DNA of 64,000 nt from assembly GCA_964624065.1 (NCBI GenBank), contig CAZUWF010000001.1, positions 151,149 through 215,148 of the forward strand. Reading direction: 5' to 3'. Positions 26,361-34,781 of this stretch are shown piece after piece. The position numbers and the translations under genes are program-made. How positions within the stretch are numbered: the first letter of the stretch is position 1; each line of letters begins with the position of its first letter. The notes under the pieces are model-generated. The model saw nothing but the letters and a program-made list of their open reading frames with translations. It ran no database searches and had not been told where the DNA came from. This stretch comes from UBA7960 sp964624065. GTDB lineage: Bacteria; Bacteroidota; Bacteroidia; Bacteroidales; UBA7960.

Positions 26361-26777
26361 TCAAATTTTTCCTTGTTCCCCGTTCTCACTTTTCGGCATA
26401 TTTTCACTATTTACCGTTGGAATCACAAACATTTTTACCCAGCTGGCAATTAACCCCAAAACAATCAGCATAACTGTTAAGAAACCCGGTTTGATGATAA
26501 AAATGCAAGACAAGGCTATCATAATCCACATAATTGCCATCGAACGTATCTTCAAGCCGCCTGATATTCCTTTCCTTCTTCGGTAATTGTGGAGGAATGG
26601 ACCAAAAAACTTGCTGTTTACAACCATCGAATGAATTCTTCTCGAACTTCGAAGGAAAAACCAAGTTGCCAACAAAACAAAAGGTGTTGTTGGCAATCCA
26701 GGCATAAAAACCCCCAAACCTCCCAGCCCCAGCGAAATAGCCCCAAGTAGGAAATATAGAATCTTTAATATTGTCAA
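26361..26777 (-). CDS. DUF454 (YbaN-like) small membrane protein
   Basis: A 138-residue protein with the DUF454 signature LYFLLGAISLGLGGLGVFMPGLPTTPFVLLATWFFLRSS, given here as positions 5-43 of the protein. Three or four membrane helices are visible. The function of the family is unknown. The frame is open to an ATG at 26936, but that would run into the divergent regulator gene. The TTG at 26777 gives a start close to the family N-terminus, so it is chosen with moderate trust. The tail (NSENMPKSENGEQGKI) is hydrophilic. Confidence 0.75.
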   Translation of the reverse strand: MTILKILYFLLGAISLGLGGLGVFMPGLPTTPFVLLATWFFLRSSRRIHSMVVNSKFFGPFLHNYRRRKGISGGLKIRSMAIMWIMIALSCIFIIKPGFLTVMLIVLGLIASWVKMFVIPTVNSENMPKSENGEQGKI

Positions 26778-26882
26778 ACCACGGCTATTTTGAGTTCGAA
26801 GAAAACTAAAACGCAAAGAAACGAAAAAACCATGAACTTTTTGGTTTGGATGTTGTTGTTTAATGTACCTACAAGCAATGTC

Positions 26883-27767
26883 ATGCAAAAGTATAGCATC
26901 AACGATTTGGAAAGGATTACAGGGATCAAGGCTCACACCTTACGCATTTGGGAAAAAAGGCACGAGCTAGTCAGGCCTAAAAGAACCTCTACAAACATAA
27001 GATATTACGACGATCATGATCTGTTAAGGCTAATGAACATTAGTACCTTGAACAAGTACGGGTTTAAAATCTCGCATATCTGCAAGATGAACGAAAGGGA
27101 GATTTGCGAGAAGATTTCGGACATTACAACTTCTTCAAACGGACACGAGCCACAAATAAATGCACTGGTGAGCAGCATGGTTCAATTGAACGAGGAACTC
27201 TTCGAAAAAACATTTTCAAGTAGCATTATCAAAATTGGCTTCGAAAGAACCATAATCCAAATCATTTTTCCGTTTCTCGAAAAAGTTGGGCTTTTTTGGC
27301 AACTTGGAACCATAAATTCCGTTCAGGAGCATTTTGTTTCAAACCTGGTGAGGCAAAAGTTTATAATGGCAATCAGCTCGCAAAACGAAGCTTCGTCAAC
27401 AAATGCAAAATCTTTCATTCTTTTCCTTCCCGAAAATGAGTTTCACGAACTTGGTCTTTTGTTCATGGCCTACCACGTCAAGAAAAACGGTCACAAATTG
27501 GTTTACCTCGGACAAAACCTCCCTCTAAAGGACTTGGAGGAAACCATAGGCGCAAGCACTCCTGACTACCTGTTTACCTATTTTGTTTCGGCCATGCTTC
27601 CAAAGGAAATCGAAACTTACCTTCAAAAGCTTTCTCAAAACTTCAAAGGAAGAAAAATTCTAATTTCGGGTTACCAAATAAGAAATTATGACCTTGACCT
27701 GCCATATAATGTAGAATTTGTAGAAAATTCAGAACATTTCAAAGCCTTCTTGAAAACAATCGCCTAA
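26883..27767 (+). CDS. MerR-family regulator with B12-binding domain, CarH-like
   Basis: A 294-residue regulator. Residues 1-70 form a MerR winged helix (YSINDLERITGIKAHTLRIWEKRH). Residues 95-165 are the helical B12-binding cap, and 175-294 the Rossmann-like cobalamin domain. Measured against Thermus CarH, Trp131, Glu141, His142 and His177 have counterparts Trp139, Glu149, His150 and His188 (NEFHELG). The residue after Trp, His132 in CarH and its light-state cobalt ligand, is Gln140 here. It probably senses adenosylcobalamin and may sense light differently. No carotenoid genes are adjacent. The start chosen gives MQKYSIN, since the upstream in-frame part does not resemble the family. Confidence 0.82.
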   Translation: MQKYSINDLERITGIKAHTLRIWEKRHELVRPKRTSTNIRYYDDHDLLRLMNISTLNKYGFKISHICKMNEREICEKISDITTSSNGHEPQINALVSSMVQLNEELFEKTFSSSIIKIGFERTIIQIIFPFLEKVGLFWQLGTINSVQEHFVSNLVRQKFIMAISSQNEASSTNAKSFILFLPENEFHELGLLFMAYHVKKNGHKLVYLGQNLPLKDLEETIGASTPDYLFTYFVSAMLPKEIETYLQKLSQNFKGRKILISGYQIRNYDLDLPYNVEFVENSEHFKAFLKTIA

Positions 27768-27845
27768 GTCTATTGCCACGTTTAGAGGTTATTTTAAACC
27801 CTGATTGAAAGTTTTAAGCCGGGGGTGAACTTTTTTGGGCCCACA

Positions 27846-27877
27846 TTGTTTAATGTTTATTAAAAAAAATTAAACAT
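27846..27877. promoter_or_regulatory. AT-rich nested dyads before a TonB-dependent receptor gene
   Basis: ATGTTTA (27853-27859) with TAAACAT (27871-27877), GTTTAAT (27848-27854) with ATTAAAC (27869-27875), and TTTAAT-GTTT-ATTAAA (27849-27864) are nested inverted repeats just before the ATG at 27887. The 11-mer TTGTTTAATGT (27846-27856) also occurs at 26856-26866, just before the MerR-type gene. This is a candidate operator. Confidence 0.4.
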
Positions 27878-27886
27878 AACTCCAAA

Positions 27887-30277
27887 ATGAAATCCCCGTA
27901 TTTATCAATTTTAATCCTTTTCACATTAGCCTCAACAGCATTTTCTCAGCAAGGAACCATAAGAGGTAGGGTGTTTGATGCCGTCAGCAATGAGCCCTTA
28001 CCTTTTGCAACCATTGCAGTTGACGGAACCACCACAGGTAGCATTAGCGATTTTGATGGCAACTTTTTGTTTTCGGGTTTAGAGCCCGGGTTCGTGAAAT
28101 TGAGGGTAAGCACTGTTGGCTACGAAACCAAGGTTACCGAAGAGTTTATGGTTAGCAACACTCGGGCTGCCTTCATTGAAATTGGGCTTAAGCCAATGCA
28201 ACTTGAGTTGGAAACCGTGGAGATCAAGGCCTCGCCATTCCAGCGGCGCGAAGAGAGCCCCCTGTCGTTGCAAAGGCTTGGTATCAAAGAAATAGAAAGA
28301 AGCCCCGGGAGTAATCGTGACATTTCGAGGGTAATACAATCATTGCCCGGAGTTTCGTTTACCCCCGCATTCAGGAACGATGTTATAATTCGTGGTGGGG
28401 GTCCGTCAGAAAATCGTTTTTTCCTTGATGGCATAGAAATACCAAACATCAACCACTTTGCCACTCAAGGTGCCAGTGGCGGCCCTACAGGTATGATAAA
28501 CGTTGATTTCATTAGAGAGGTGGAAATGTATTCGAGTGCCTTCCCGGCTGGGAGGGGAAATGCCTTAAGTTCGGTGTTTGAGTTCAGGCAAATAAACGGC
28601 AACCGAGATAGGCTAAACACCAGGTTTACAATAGGTGCAAGCGATTTGGCCTTCGCGATGGACGGACCGGTTTCGTCAGGAACATCAATGGTTTTTTCGG
28701 CCCGAAGGTCATACCTCCAGTTATTGTTCAATCTTATCGGATTGCCATTTTTGCCCACCTACAATGACTTTCAATTCAAAACCAACACGCGGCTCCCAAA
28801 CAATGCCGAGCTCAACATTGTGGGTATAGGTGCATTGGACAATTTCAAGCTAAACCTCAACGCAAACGAAACCGATGAACAGCGTTACTTGCTCGACTTT
28901 CTGAAGGTAAACAACCAATGGAATTACGCAATTGGGGCAACCTACCGGAAGTTTAGAAACAATGGGTCAGACTTTATTGTATTGAGTCGCAATATGCTTA
29001 GAAATATCATTTTCAAGTACCCCGAGAATAACGAAAGCCAGCCTCGATCGTTTGACTACGTCTCTGACGAAATAGAGAACAAGGTCAGGTACGAGAGGAC
29101 AATAAACACGGGCAGCCTCAGGCTAAATTTTGGAGCAGGTGGCGAGTACAGCAAATTCAGCAATGACCTGACCCAAAGCGTATTAGTCAACGATATAGTC
29201 TTGCCAATTGATAACCAAACCGATTACAGCCTTTTCAAGTGGAGTCTTTTTGGCCAAGCCACAAAAACATTTTTCAAGAATAGGTTGTCGTTGTCATTGG
29301 GGGTGAGGGCCGATGCCAATAGCTTCTCCAAGAGTATGTCAAATCTTTTGGATCAGCTTTCGCCCCGAGTGTCGGCTTCTTACCGCCTCAAGGAAATCCT
29401 TACCATCAATGCCAGCTCAGGCCGGTACTATCAAATGCCAGCCTACGTGACTCTGGGTTACAAGAATCCCGATGGTGAGCTTGCAAACAAGTCAAACAAC
29501 CTTAAGTACTTGGCCGTTGACCATTTTGTTGCCGGGCTGGAGCTTTTGCCAAGCCGTCTAACAAGGGTTACCCTCGAAGGGTTCTACAAATCGTACAGCC
29601 GTTATCCCTTTTCTGTAAAGAATCAAGTTGCAATTGGAAGCCAAGCTGCCGATTTCGGTATTTTTGGCGACGAAGAGGTAATTTCAACGGGCAAGGGACG
29701 TTCCTTTGGTGCCGAGGTTTTCATTAGGACAGAGGATTTTGAAAAGTTCAACATTCTAATGTCCTACACCTTATATTTTAGCGAGTTTCGTGATGTGGCT
29801 GGTAACAAAATCCCTTCTCGGTGGGACAACAGGCATTTGATAAACCTTACGGTTTCCAGATCACTGCCAAGAAACTGGGAGGTTGGATTCAAGTGGAGGT
29901 ATGCCGGAGGCACACCATACACACCATTTGACCTCGAGCTCACAAGCCGTGTTGAAGCCTGGAACGCAAACAGTGGAGTTCCCTATTTTGACTTTGACAG
30001 GTTTAACCAAAACAGGCTCAAGGCATTTCATCAACTTGACCTTAGGATTGACAAACAGTTTTATTTGCGCAAGTTTTCGATAATGGCTTACCTCGACATA
30101 CAGAATGTTTACGGATTCAAGGCTCAATTGCCAAGCAATTTGATAAGGGATACCGACCAAAACTTTAATCCAATTACCTTTGTTGATGAAAATGGAATAG
30201 AACGCTACCAGATGCGGTTGCTCGAAAATAGTACCGGCAACGTTCTGCCCACCATAGGCATCATCGTGGAGTTTTAG
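27887..30277 (+). CDS. TonB-dependent receptor with CarboxypepD-regulatory-like N-terminus
   Basis: A 796-residue outer-membrane receptor. The signal peptide ends at TAFSQ (about residue 21). Residues 24-110 are the carboxypeptidase-regulatory-like beta domain common in Bacteroidota. The plug (about 120-240) includes VIIRGGGPSENRFFLDGIEIPN, quoted here only as its conserved RGGGPSENRFFLDG core. The beta-barrel continues to a C-terminal phenylalanine (IIVEF). It takes up a substrate with TonB energy, but the substrate is unknown. It is followed 33 bases later by a DUF2271-like protein, and the two look like an operon. No SusD-like partner is present, which argues against a glycan system. Confidence 0.92.
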   Translation: MKSPYLSILILFTLASTAFSQQGTIRGRVFDAVSNEPLPFATIAVDGTTTGSISDFDGNFLFSGLEPGFVKLRVSTVGYETKVTEEFMVSNTRAAFIEIGLKPMQLELETVEIKASPFQRREESPLSLQRLGIKEIERSPGSNRDISRVIQSLPGVSFTPAFRNDVIIRGGGPSENRFFLDGIEIPNINHFATQGASGGPTGMINVDFIREVEMYSSAFPAGRGNALSSVFEFRQINGNRDRLNTRFTIGASDLAFAMDGPVSSGTSMVFSARRSYLQLLFNLIGLPFLPTYNDFQFKTNTRLPNNAELNIVGIGALDNFKLNLNANETDEQRYLLDFLKVNNQWNYAIGATYRKFRNNGSDFIVLSRNMLRNIIFKYPENNESQPRSFDYVSDEIENKVRYERTINTGSLRLNFGAGGEYSKFSNDLTQSVLVNDIVLPIDNQTDYSLFKWSLFGQATKTFFKNRLSLSLGVRADANSFSKSMSNLLDQLSPRVSASYRLKEILTINASSGRYYQMPAYVTLGYKNPDGELANKSNNLKYLAVDHFVAGLELLPSRLTRVTLEGFYKSYSRYPFSVKNQVAIGSQAADFGIFGDEEVISTGKGRSFGAEVFIRTEDFEKFNILMSYTLYFSEFRDVAGNKIPSRWDNRHLINLTVSRSLPRNWEVGFKWRYAGGTPYTPFDLELTSRVEAWNANSGVPYFDFDRFNQNRLKAFHQLDLRIDKQFYLRKFSIMAYLDIQNVYGFKAQLPSNLIRDTDQNFNPITFVDENGIERYQMRLLENSTGNVLPTIGIIVEF

Positions 30278-30310
30278 AAATTGCCCGTAATCTTAAAAAG
30301 GCTTTTTGCG

Positions 30311-31093
30311 ATGAAAAAAAATACAATCAATGATGTTTTTAGAAAATCAATCCTATTAATATTGTCTTCATTGGTGGCGGTTGTTTTTTCCTTTTGTTCC
30401 GGCATTTTTTCGGGCGAGGGAAGCAATTCAGGTGGAGGAAGGCTGGTTTTTCATACTCAGGTGAACCCTTCGGGCATCCCTTTGGAGGTTGTCTTTGAAA
30501 AGGGTAAGGCTTTTAACCACCCCTTAATGGCCATTTGGGTTGAAGACCTGGAGGGTAACTACACCAATACGCTTTACGTGGCCGAGTCAATTGCAAAGGG
30601 TTATTTTCGCCACGGCGATCTAGCCACCGGCAGGTGGATGCCCGGCCCCTTGCGAAGGCCGGCTGCCCTGCCATATTGGGCTCACAAAAGAGGGGTGAGA
30701 GCCGAGGATGGACTTTTTATCCCTTCAATAACCAAACCCGTAGAGGATGCCTTTACGGGAGCTACCCCAAAAACCAATTTCACGCTGCAAACCCAAACTC
30801 CTTGCGGCAAAGTCAGGAAGTTCAACGTGCTATTCGAGATTAACCAATCATGGGATTGGAACCATTATTGGCACAATAACAAGTTTCCAAACGATGCTGA
30901 ATATAAAACCAGTGCCCAGCCAGCCTTGGTTTATATTGCAAAGGTTGATTTGGATTCAGGTGCCAAAAATTTTCCAATGACAGTAATTGGGCACAGTCAT
31001 TGGTCGGGTGCCGCAGGTACACTTTTCAAGGATGTTGGCAACATTACAACGGCAATGAATATAACTAAAGCAATAAGTGTAAACCTTCCCTGA
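30311..31093 (+). CDS. DUF2271-like exported protein with flavinylation motif
   Basis: A 260-residue protein with an N-terminal hydrophobic segment (about residues 13-29), so exported or membrane-anchored. Residues 45-100 and 150-210 resemble DUF2271 in FNVLFEINQSWDWN and YKTSAQPALVYIAKVD. The segment DAFTGAT (Asp146-Thr152) matches the ApbE target Dxx(S/T)GAT exactly, so Thr152 is a candidate covalent FMN site. DUF2271 proteins have been associated with flavinylation loci. The frame is open to 30281, but ATG 30311 gives the normal signal. It ends the operon with the receptor upstream. Its role is unknown; periplasmic redox is one possibility. Confidence 0.65.
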   Translation: MKKNTINDVFRKSILLILSSLVAVVFSFCSGIFSGEGSNSGGGRLVFHTQVNPSGIPLEVVFEKGKAFNHPLMAIWVEDLEGNYTNTLYVAESIAKGYFRHGDLATGRWMPGPLRRPAALPYWAHKRGVRAEDGLFIPSITKPVEDAFTGATPKTNFTLQTQTPCGKVRKFNVLFEINQSWDWNHYWHNNKFPNDAEYKTSAQPALVYIAKVDLDSGAKNFPMTVIGHSHWSGAAGTLFKDVGNITTAMNITKAISVNLP

Positions 31094-31431
31094 TTTTTAC
31101 CAAGTTAGGATGGGAAAAACGAAATTGCCTGCAAATCCACACATTCCTTTGCCATTTTTTTTTGAAATTCAACCCTGAAGGGCTGATGAAAGTTATTAAC
31201 AAATTTGGAGTCTTTTGCTTAATTTGTTAATAACTTTTAGAATTTTTGCGGAATCCCAATTAAATAATTTACCATTTTTGCACTCACTATTTTTTGAAAT
31301 TTTAACATAAACTTTGACTAGCCTTAATCATTAATTAATCTTTGTATTTCACATATTTCAGGAATATCAGTTAAATTTGTAGAGTTTTAAAATTATACTT
31401 TTCACCTAATTATTAACTAAAATCGAAAACA
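31094..31431. other. 338-base region with long inverted repeat and probable promoter
   Basis: It holds the 17-bp inverted repeat listed next and, close to the receptor start, TTTG (31376-31379) with TACTTTTC (31396-31403), a one-mismatch promoter with a 16-base spacer. The rest is AT-rich and has no gene. A leader of about 20-30 bases before ATG 31432 would result. Confidence 0.5.
31189..31237. repeat. 17-bp perfect inverted repeat
   Basis: AAAGTTATTAACAAATT (31189-31205), a 15-base loop, and the exact reverse complement (31221-31237), extended by TTTTAG. It could end the upstream operon as an AT-rich terminator or serve as an operator for the downstream receptor. It is much longer than chance would give in 338 bases. 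Confidence 0.85.
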
Positions 31432-34400
31432 ATGAGAAAACAGAACCTTTTTGCCATCATCATTGCTGCCCTGGTGGCATTTGTTGGCGTAAATCAAACT
31501 TATGCCCAGGTTGTTACTTCAGGTAGCTTGTCGGGTGTGGTTGTTGATCAGACGGGAATGACCCTTCCTGGCGCTACGGTCATTGCCCTTCACGAGCCAT
31601 CGGGCACCCAGTATGGTGCTGCTACCGACAACAACGGACGCTATCAAATCTTGGGAGTAAGGGTTGGGGGGCCGTACAAGGTCACCGTAAGCTTTATTGG
31701 CTACAACCCTCAAACTCAAGATGGTATTAACATTGGTCTTGGTGCTGCAACTAATCTGAATTTCCAGTTATCAGATGCGGCAACCTTGCTTGAGGAATTT
31801 GTCGTGACCTTTGACCGCAGCTCAATTTTTAGCTCAAACCGTACGGGAGCTTCTACTTCGATTGGCCAAAACGAGATTCAATCCCTTCCTTCTTTCTCCA
31901 GGAGGATAGGTGACTTTACACGGTTAACTCCAATGGCCAGTGGTAGTTCCTTTGCAGGTGCCGATAACAGATTAAACAACATTACGGTTGACGGGTCGTC
32001 TTTCAATAACTCCTTTGGCCTTGGGGGACAACCCGGGGACCGGACTGGCGTAGCTCCAATTTCAATGTCGGCAATAGAGGCAATTAGTGTAAACATTGCC
32101 CCCTACGATGTTCGACAAGCAAACTTCGTTGGAGCAAACGTCAATACTGTTACCAAAAGTGGAACCAATGTATTTAAGGGAGAAGCTTCTTACACCTTCC
32201 ACAATTCAAATATGGTTGGAAGGCAAGCTAGCGAGCAAATTTGGGATCCGGGCAATTTTAGTTTTAACCAGTATGCCGTTAACCTAGGTGGCCCGATTAT
32301 TAAAAACAAATTGTTCTTCTTCGTTGACTTCCAGCAAGAAATGCGTACCTCGCCGGGAACCACTTTTCTGGCAAACACAGGCGGACAAACTGTTAGTGGA
32401 AACATTACCAGAGTTTTGGCCTCTGATCTCAATGCTTTGAGCACTTACCTCAAAAACAATTTCCAATACGAAACCGGTCCGTACCAAGGCTATGATCACG
32501 AAACTCCTGCACTTAGGCTTGTTGCCAAGGTTGACTTCAACCTTGATGACAGGAACAAATTCAGCTTGAGGTACAATCACCTGGACTCGGAAGCCGACAT
32601 CCTTCTTTCTAACTCCAGTTCGCTTGGTTGGGGCACACGAAGGAGCAACCTAAATGGTTTGAACTTCCAAAACTCCAATTATCAAATCATAGAAAACATC
32701 AGGTCAATAGTTGGTGAATGGAACTCAAGGATTGGCAAGAATATGTTTAACAACATGATTGTTGGTTACACCTACCAGGACGAAAGCCGCAAGTCCAGGG
32801 GTGCGATGTTCCCGATGGTGGATATTTTAGAGGGTGGCAATGTTTACACCACTTTTGGTTTCGAGCCCTTTACTCCAAACAACGAGTTAAGGTACAAAAC
32901 TTTCCAGTTTCAGAACAACTTTAGCTACTTTATGGATAACCACACGTTGACATTTGGTATTAGCGCTGAAAGGTACGAATCCGAAAACGTTTTCTTTCCC
33001 GGCTCTCAGAGTGTTTACGTGTACAACTCGCTGGCCAACTTTTACACCGATGCCAACGGTTACCTAGCCAACCCCAACCGGACAGTTTCGCCCGTATCCT
33101 TGCGCAGGTTCCAGGTAAGGTGGTCAAACATACCTGGTATGGAAAAGCCAATTCAACCGCTCAAAGTATTTTATGCGGGCATATACGGTCAAGACGAATG
33201 GAAGGCTTCAGATAAGCTCACTTTGACTGCGGGCCTAAGAATTGACATACCTTTCTTCGGAAAGGGTGAACACATCAACCCCAATGTTCCGGGTATGGCA
33301 TTCCGCGATGAAAATGACCAAGAGGTTAGGTTTAGCACCGAAAAGCTTCCGGATCCAAGGCCCCACTTCTCGCCCCGTTTAGGCTTCAATTACGATGTTG
33401 ATGGTAATGGTACAACCCAATTACGTGGCGGTACAGGAATTTTTACCGGAACCCCCGCCTACGTTTGGATATCGAACCAGATGGGAGCCAACGGTATGCT
33501 AACAGGTTTCGAAAGGCTTGATAACACCACCGCAAGGCCTTTCCATCCAGATCCGAACCGCTACAAACCCACAACCGTTACAGGAGCGCCTGCATCAAGT
33601 TACGAGCTTGCATTCACCGACCCAAAATTCAAGTTCCCGCAAATTTGGAGGACCAACATTGCTGTTGACCAAAAGTTGCCATTTGGTTTTATCGGAACCC
33701 TTGAAGGACTTTACAGCAAAGATGTAAATGGAATATATTACATTAATGCAAACCTGGTAAAACCAACCGCCACTTTCTCTGGACCAGACCAAAGGCTTCT
33801 TTATCAAGCTACTTCTGCTAATAACAGAATCCATGCAAACATTGACAACAACATAGTGCTCAAGAATCAAAGCAAGGGGTATGCTTACAATTTTGCCGTT
33901 TCGCTTGAGAGGCCTTTCACCAAGGGGTTGTTTATGAAAGCCGCTTACAGTTACGGTATTGCAAAAAATACTGTTGACCCGGGCTCCATTGCATTTGGTT
34001 CGTGGAATAACAACCAGCACTCCGGTGACCCAAACAATCCTGGTCTTGGTTTTTCTTCAAATTCTGCCGGGCATAGGGCCATCGGGGTATTGTCTTACAA
34101 AACGCGTGGATCAACCACCTTCTCATTGTTTTTCGAGAGCCGCACTCTTGGTAACTTCTCCTATGTTTACAGTGGCGACATGAACCGTGACGGAGGTACT
34201 TCAAACGACTTGATCTACATTCCCAAGGATAAAAGCGAAATGAATTTCTTCGCGTTTACTGTGGGAACCAGAACTTTCACGGTTCAAGAACAAGAAGACG
34301 CCTGGGAAGCGTTTATCAACCAAGACAAGTACCTGAGCAAAAACCGTGGTAAATACGCCGAGAGAGGTGGAGCATTCTTGCCAATGGTTTCAAGGGTTGA

Positions 34401-34704
34401 TTTCTCAATTACCCACGACCTTGCCACCAATATTGGCGGAAGCAAAAACACCCTTTCAGTGAACTTCCTTGTAGCCAACCTTGGCAACCTGCTTAACAAA
34501 GAGTGGGGTGTGGCCGAAGTGGCAGTGGTTACCAATCCTCTGGTAATGAGGGGTACCCCGCTGGGGCCTGTAGATACAAACAATAAACCCATTTACAGGC
34601 TTGCAAATGTTGGTTCCGGGTTAATCTCCAAATCTACCCAACAATCGTTGTTAACAAGCGATGTTTACAGAATTCAAATTGGCTTGTTCTACAAGTTCAA
34701 TTAA
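31432..34704 (+). CDS. Oar-like TonB-dependent receptor
   Basis: A 1090-residue outer-membrane protein of the Oar/OmpA-related TonB-dependent receptor type. The signal peptide ends near TYAQ (residue 25). Residues 30-115 form the carboxypeptidase-regulatory-like domain (SGVVVDQTGMTLPGATV). The plug follows, with the Oar-type segment VTKSGTN, which is also found in large Bacteroidota and Myxococcus Oar proteins. The barrel ends IQIGLFYKFN. Oar in Myxococcus is needed for development and for secretion of a large protease, but the substrate of this copy is unknown. It ends in a strong terminator. Confidence 0.9.
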   Translation: MRKQNLFAIIIAALVAFVGVNQTYAQVVTSGSLSGVVVDQTGMTLPGATVIALHEPSGTQYGAATDNNGRYQILGVRVGGPYKVTVSFIGYNPQTQDGINIGLGAATNLNFQLSDAATLLEEFVVTFDRSSIFSSNRTGASTSIGQNEIQSLPSFSRRIGDFTRLTPMASGSSFAGADNRLNNITVDGSSFNNSFGLGGQPGDRTGVAPISMSAIEAISVNIAPYDVRQANFVGANVNTVTKSGTNVFKGEASYTFHNSNMVGRQASEQIWDPGNFSFNQYAVNLGGPIIKNKLFFFVDFQQEMRTSPGTTFLANTGGQTVSGNITRVLASDLNALSTYLKNNFQYETGPYQGYDHETPALRLVAKVDFNLDDRNKFSLRYNHLDSEADILLSNSSSLGWGTRRSNLNGLNFQNSNYQIIENIRSIVGEWNSRIGKNMFNNMIVGYTYQDESRKSRGAMFPMVDILEGGNVYTTFGFEPFTPNNELRYKTFQFQNNFSYFMDNHTLTFGISAERYESENVFFPGSQSVYVYNSLANFYTDANGYLANPNRTVSPVSLRRFQVRWSNIPGMEKPIQPLKVFYAGIYGQDEWKASDKLTLTAGLRIDIPFFGKGEHINPNVPGMAFRDENDQEVRFSTEKLPDPRPHFSPRLGFNYDVDGNGTTQLRGGTGIFTGTPAYVWISNQMGANGMLTGFERLDNTTARPFHPDPNRYKPTTVTGAPASSYELAFTDPKFKFPQIWRTNIAVDQKLPFGFIGTLEGLYSKDVNGIYYINANLVKPTATFSGPDQRLLYQATSANNRIHANIDNNIVLKNQSKGYAYNFAVSLERPFTKGLFMKAAYSYGIAKNTVDPGSIAFGSWNNNQHSGDPNNPGLGFSSNSAGHRAIGVLSYKTRGSTTFSLFFESRTLGNFSYVYSGDMNRDGGTSNDLIYIPKDKSEMNFFAFTVGTRTFTVQEQEDAWEAFINQDKYLSKNRGKYAERGGAFLPMVSRVDFSITHDLATNIGGSKNTLSVNFLVANLGNLLNKEWGVAEVAVVTNPLVMRGTPLGPVDTNNKPIYRLANVGSGLISKSTQQSLLTSDVYRIQIGLFYKFN

Positions 34705-34718
34705 AAAAACCTTATTCA

Positions 34719-34754
34719 AAAAAAAAGCGGCACCGAAAGGGCCGCTTTTTTTTT
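34719..34754. terminator. Bidirectional terminator between Oar-like and tldE
   Basis: An A-tract, then the stem GCGGC...GCCGC with an inner CC-GAAA-GG (a GNRA tetraloop) and a long T-tract. The A and T tracts on either side let it serve both the rightward Oar-like gene and the leftward tldE. Confidence 0.93.
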
Positions 34755-34781
34755 GCTCGTGGCACGGAATCAAACTGCTTG

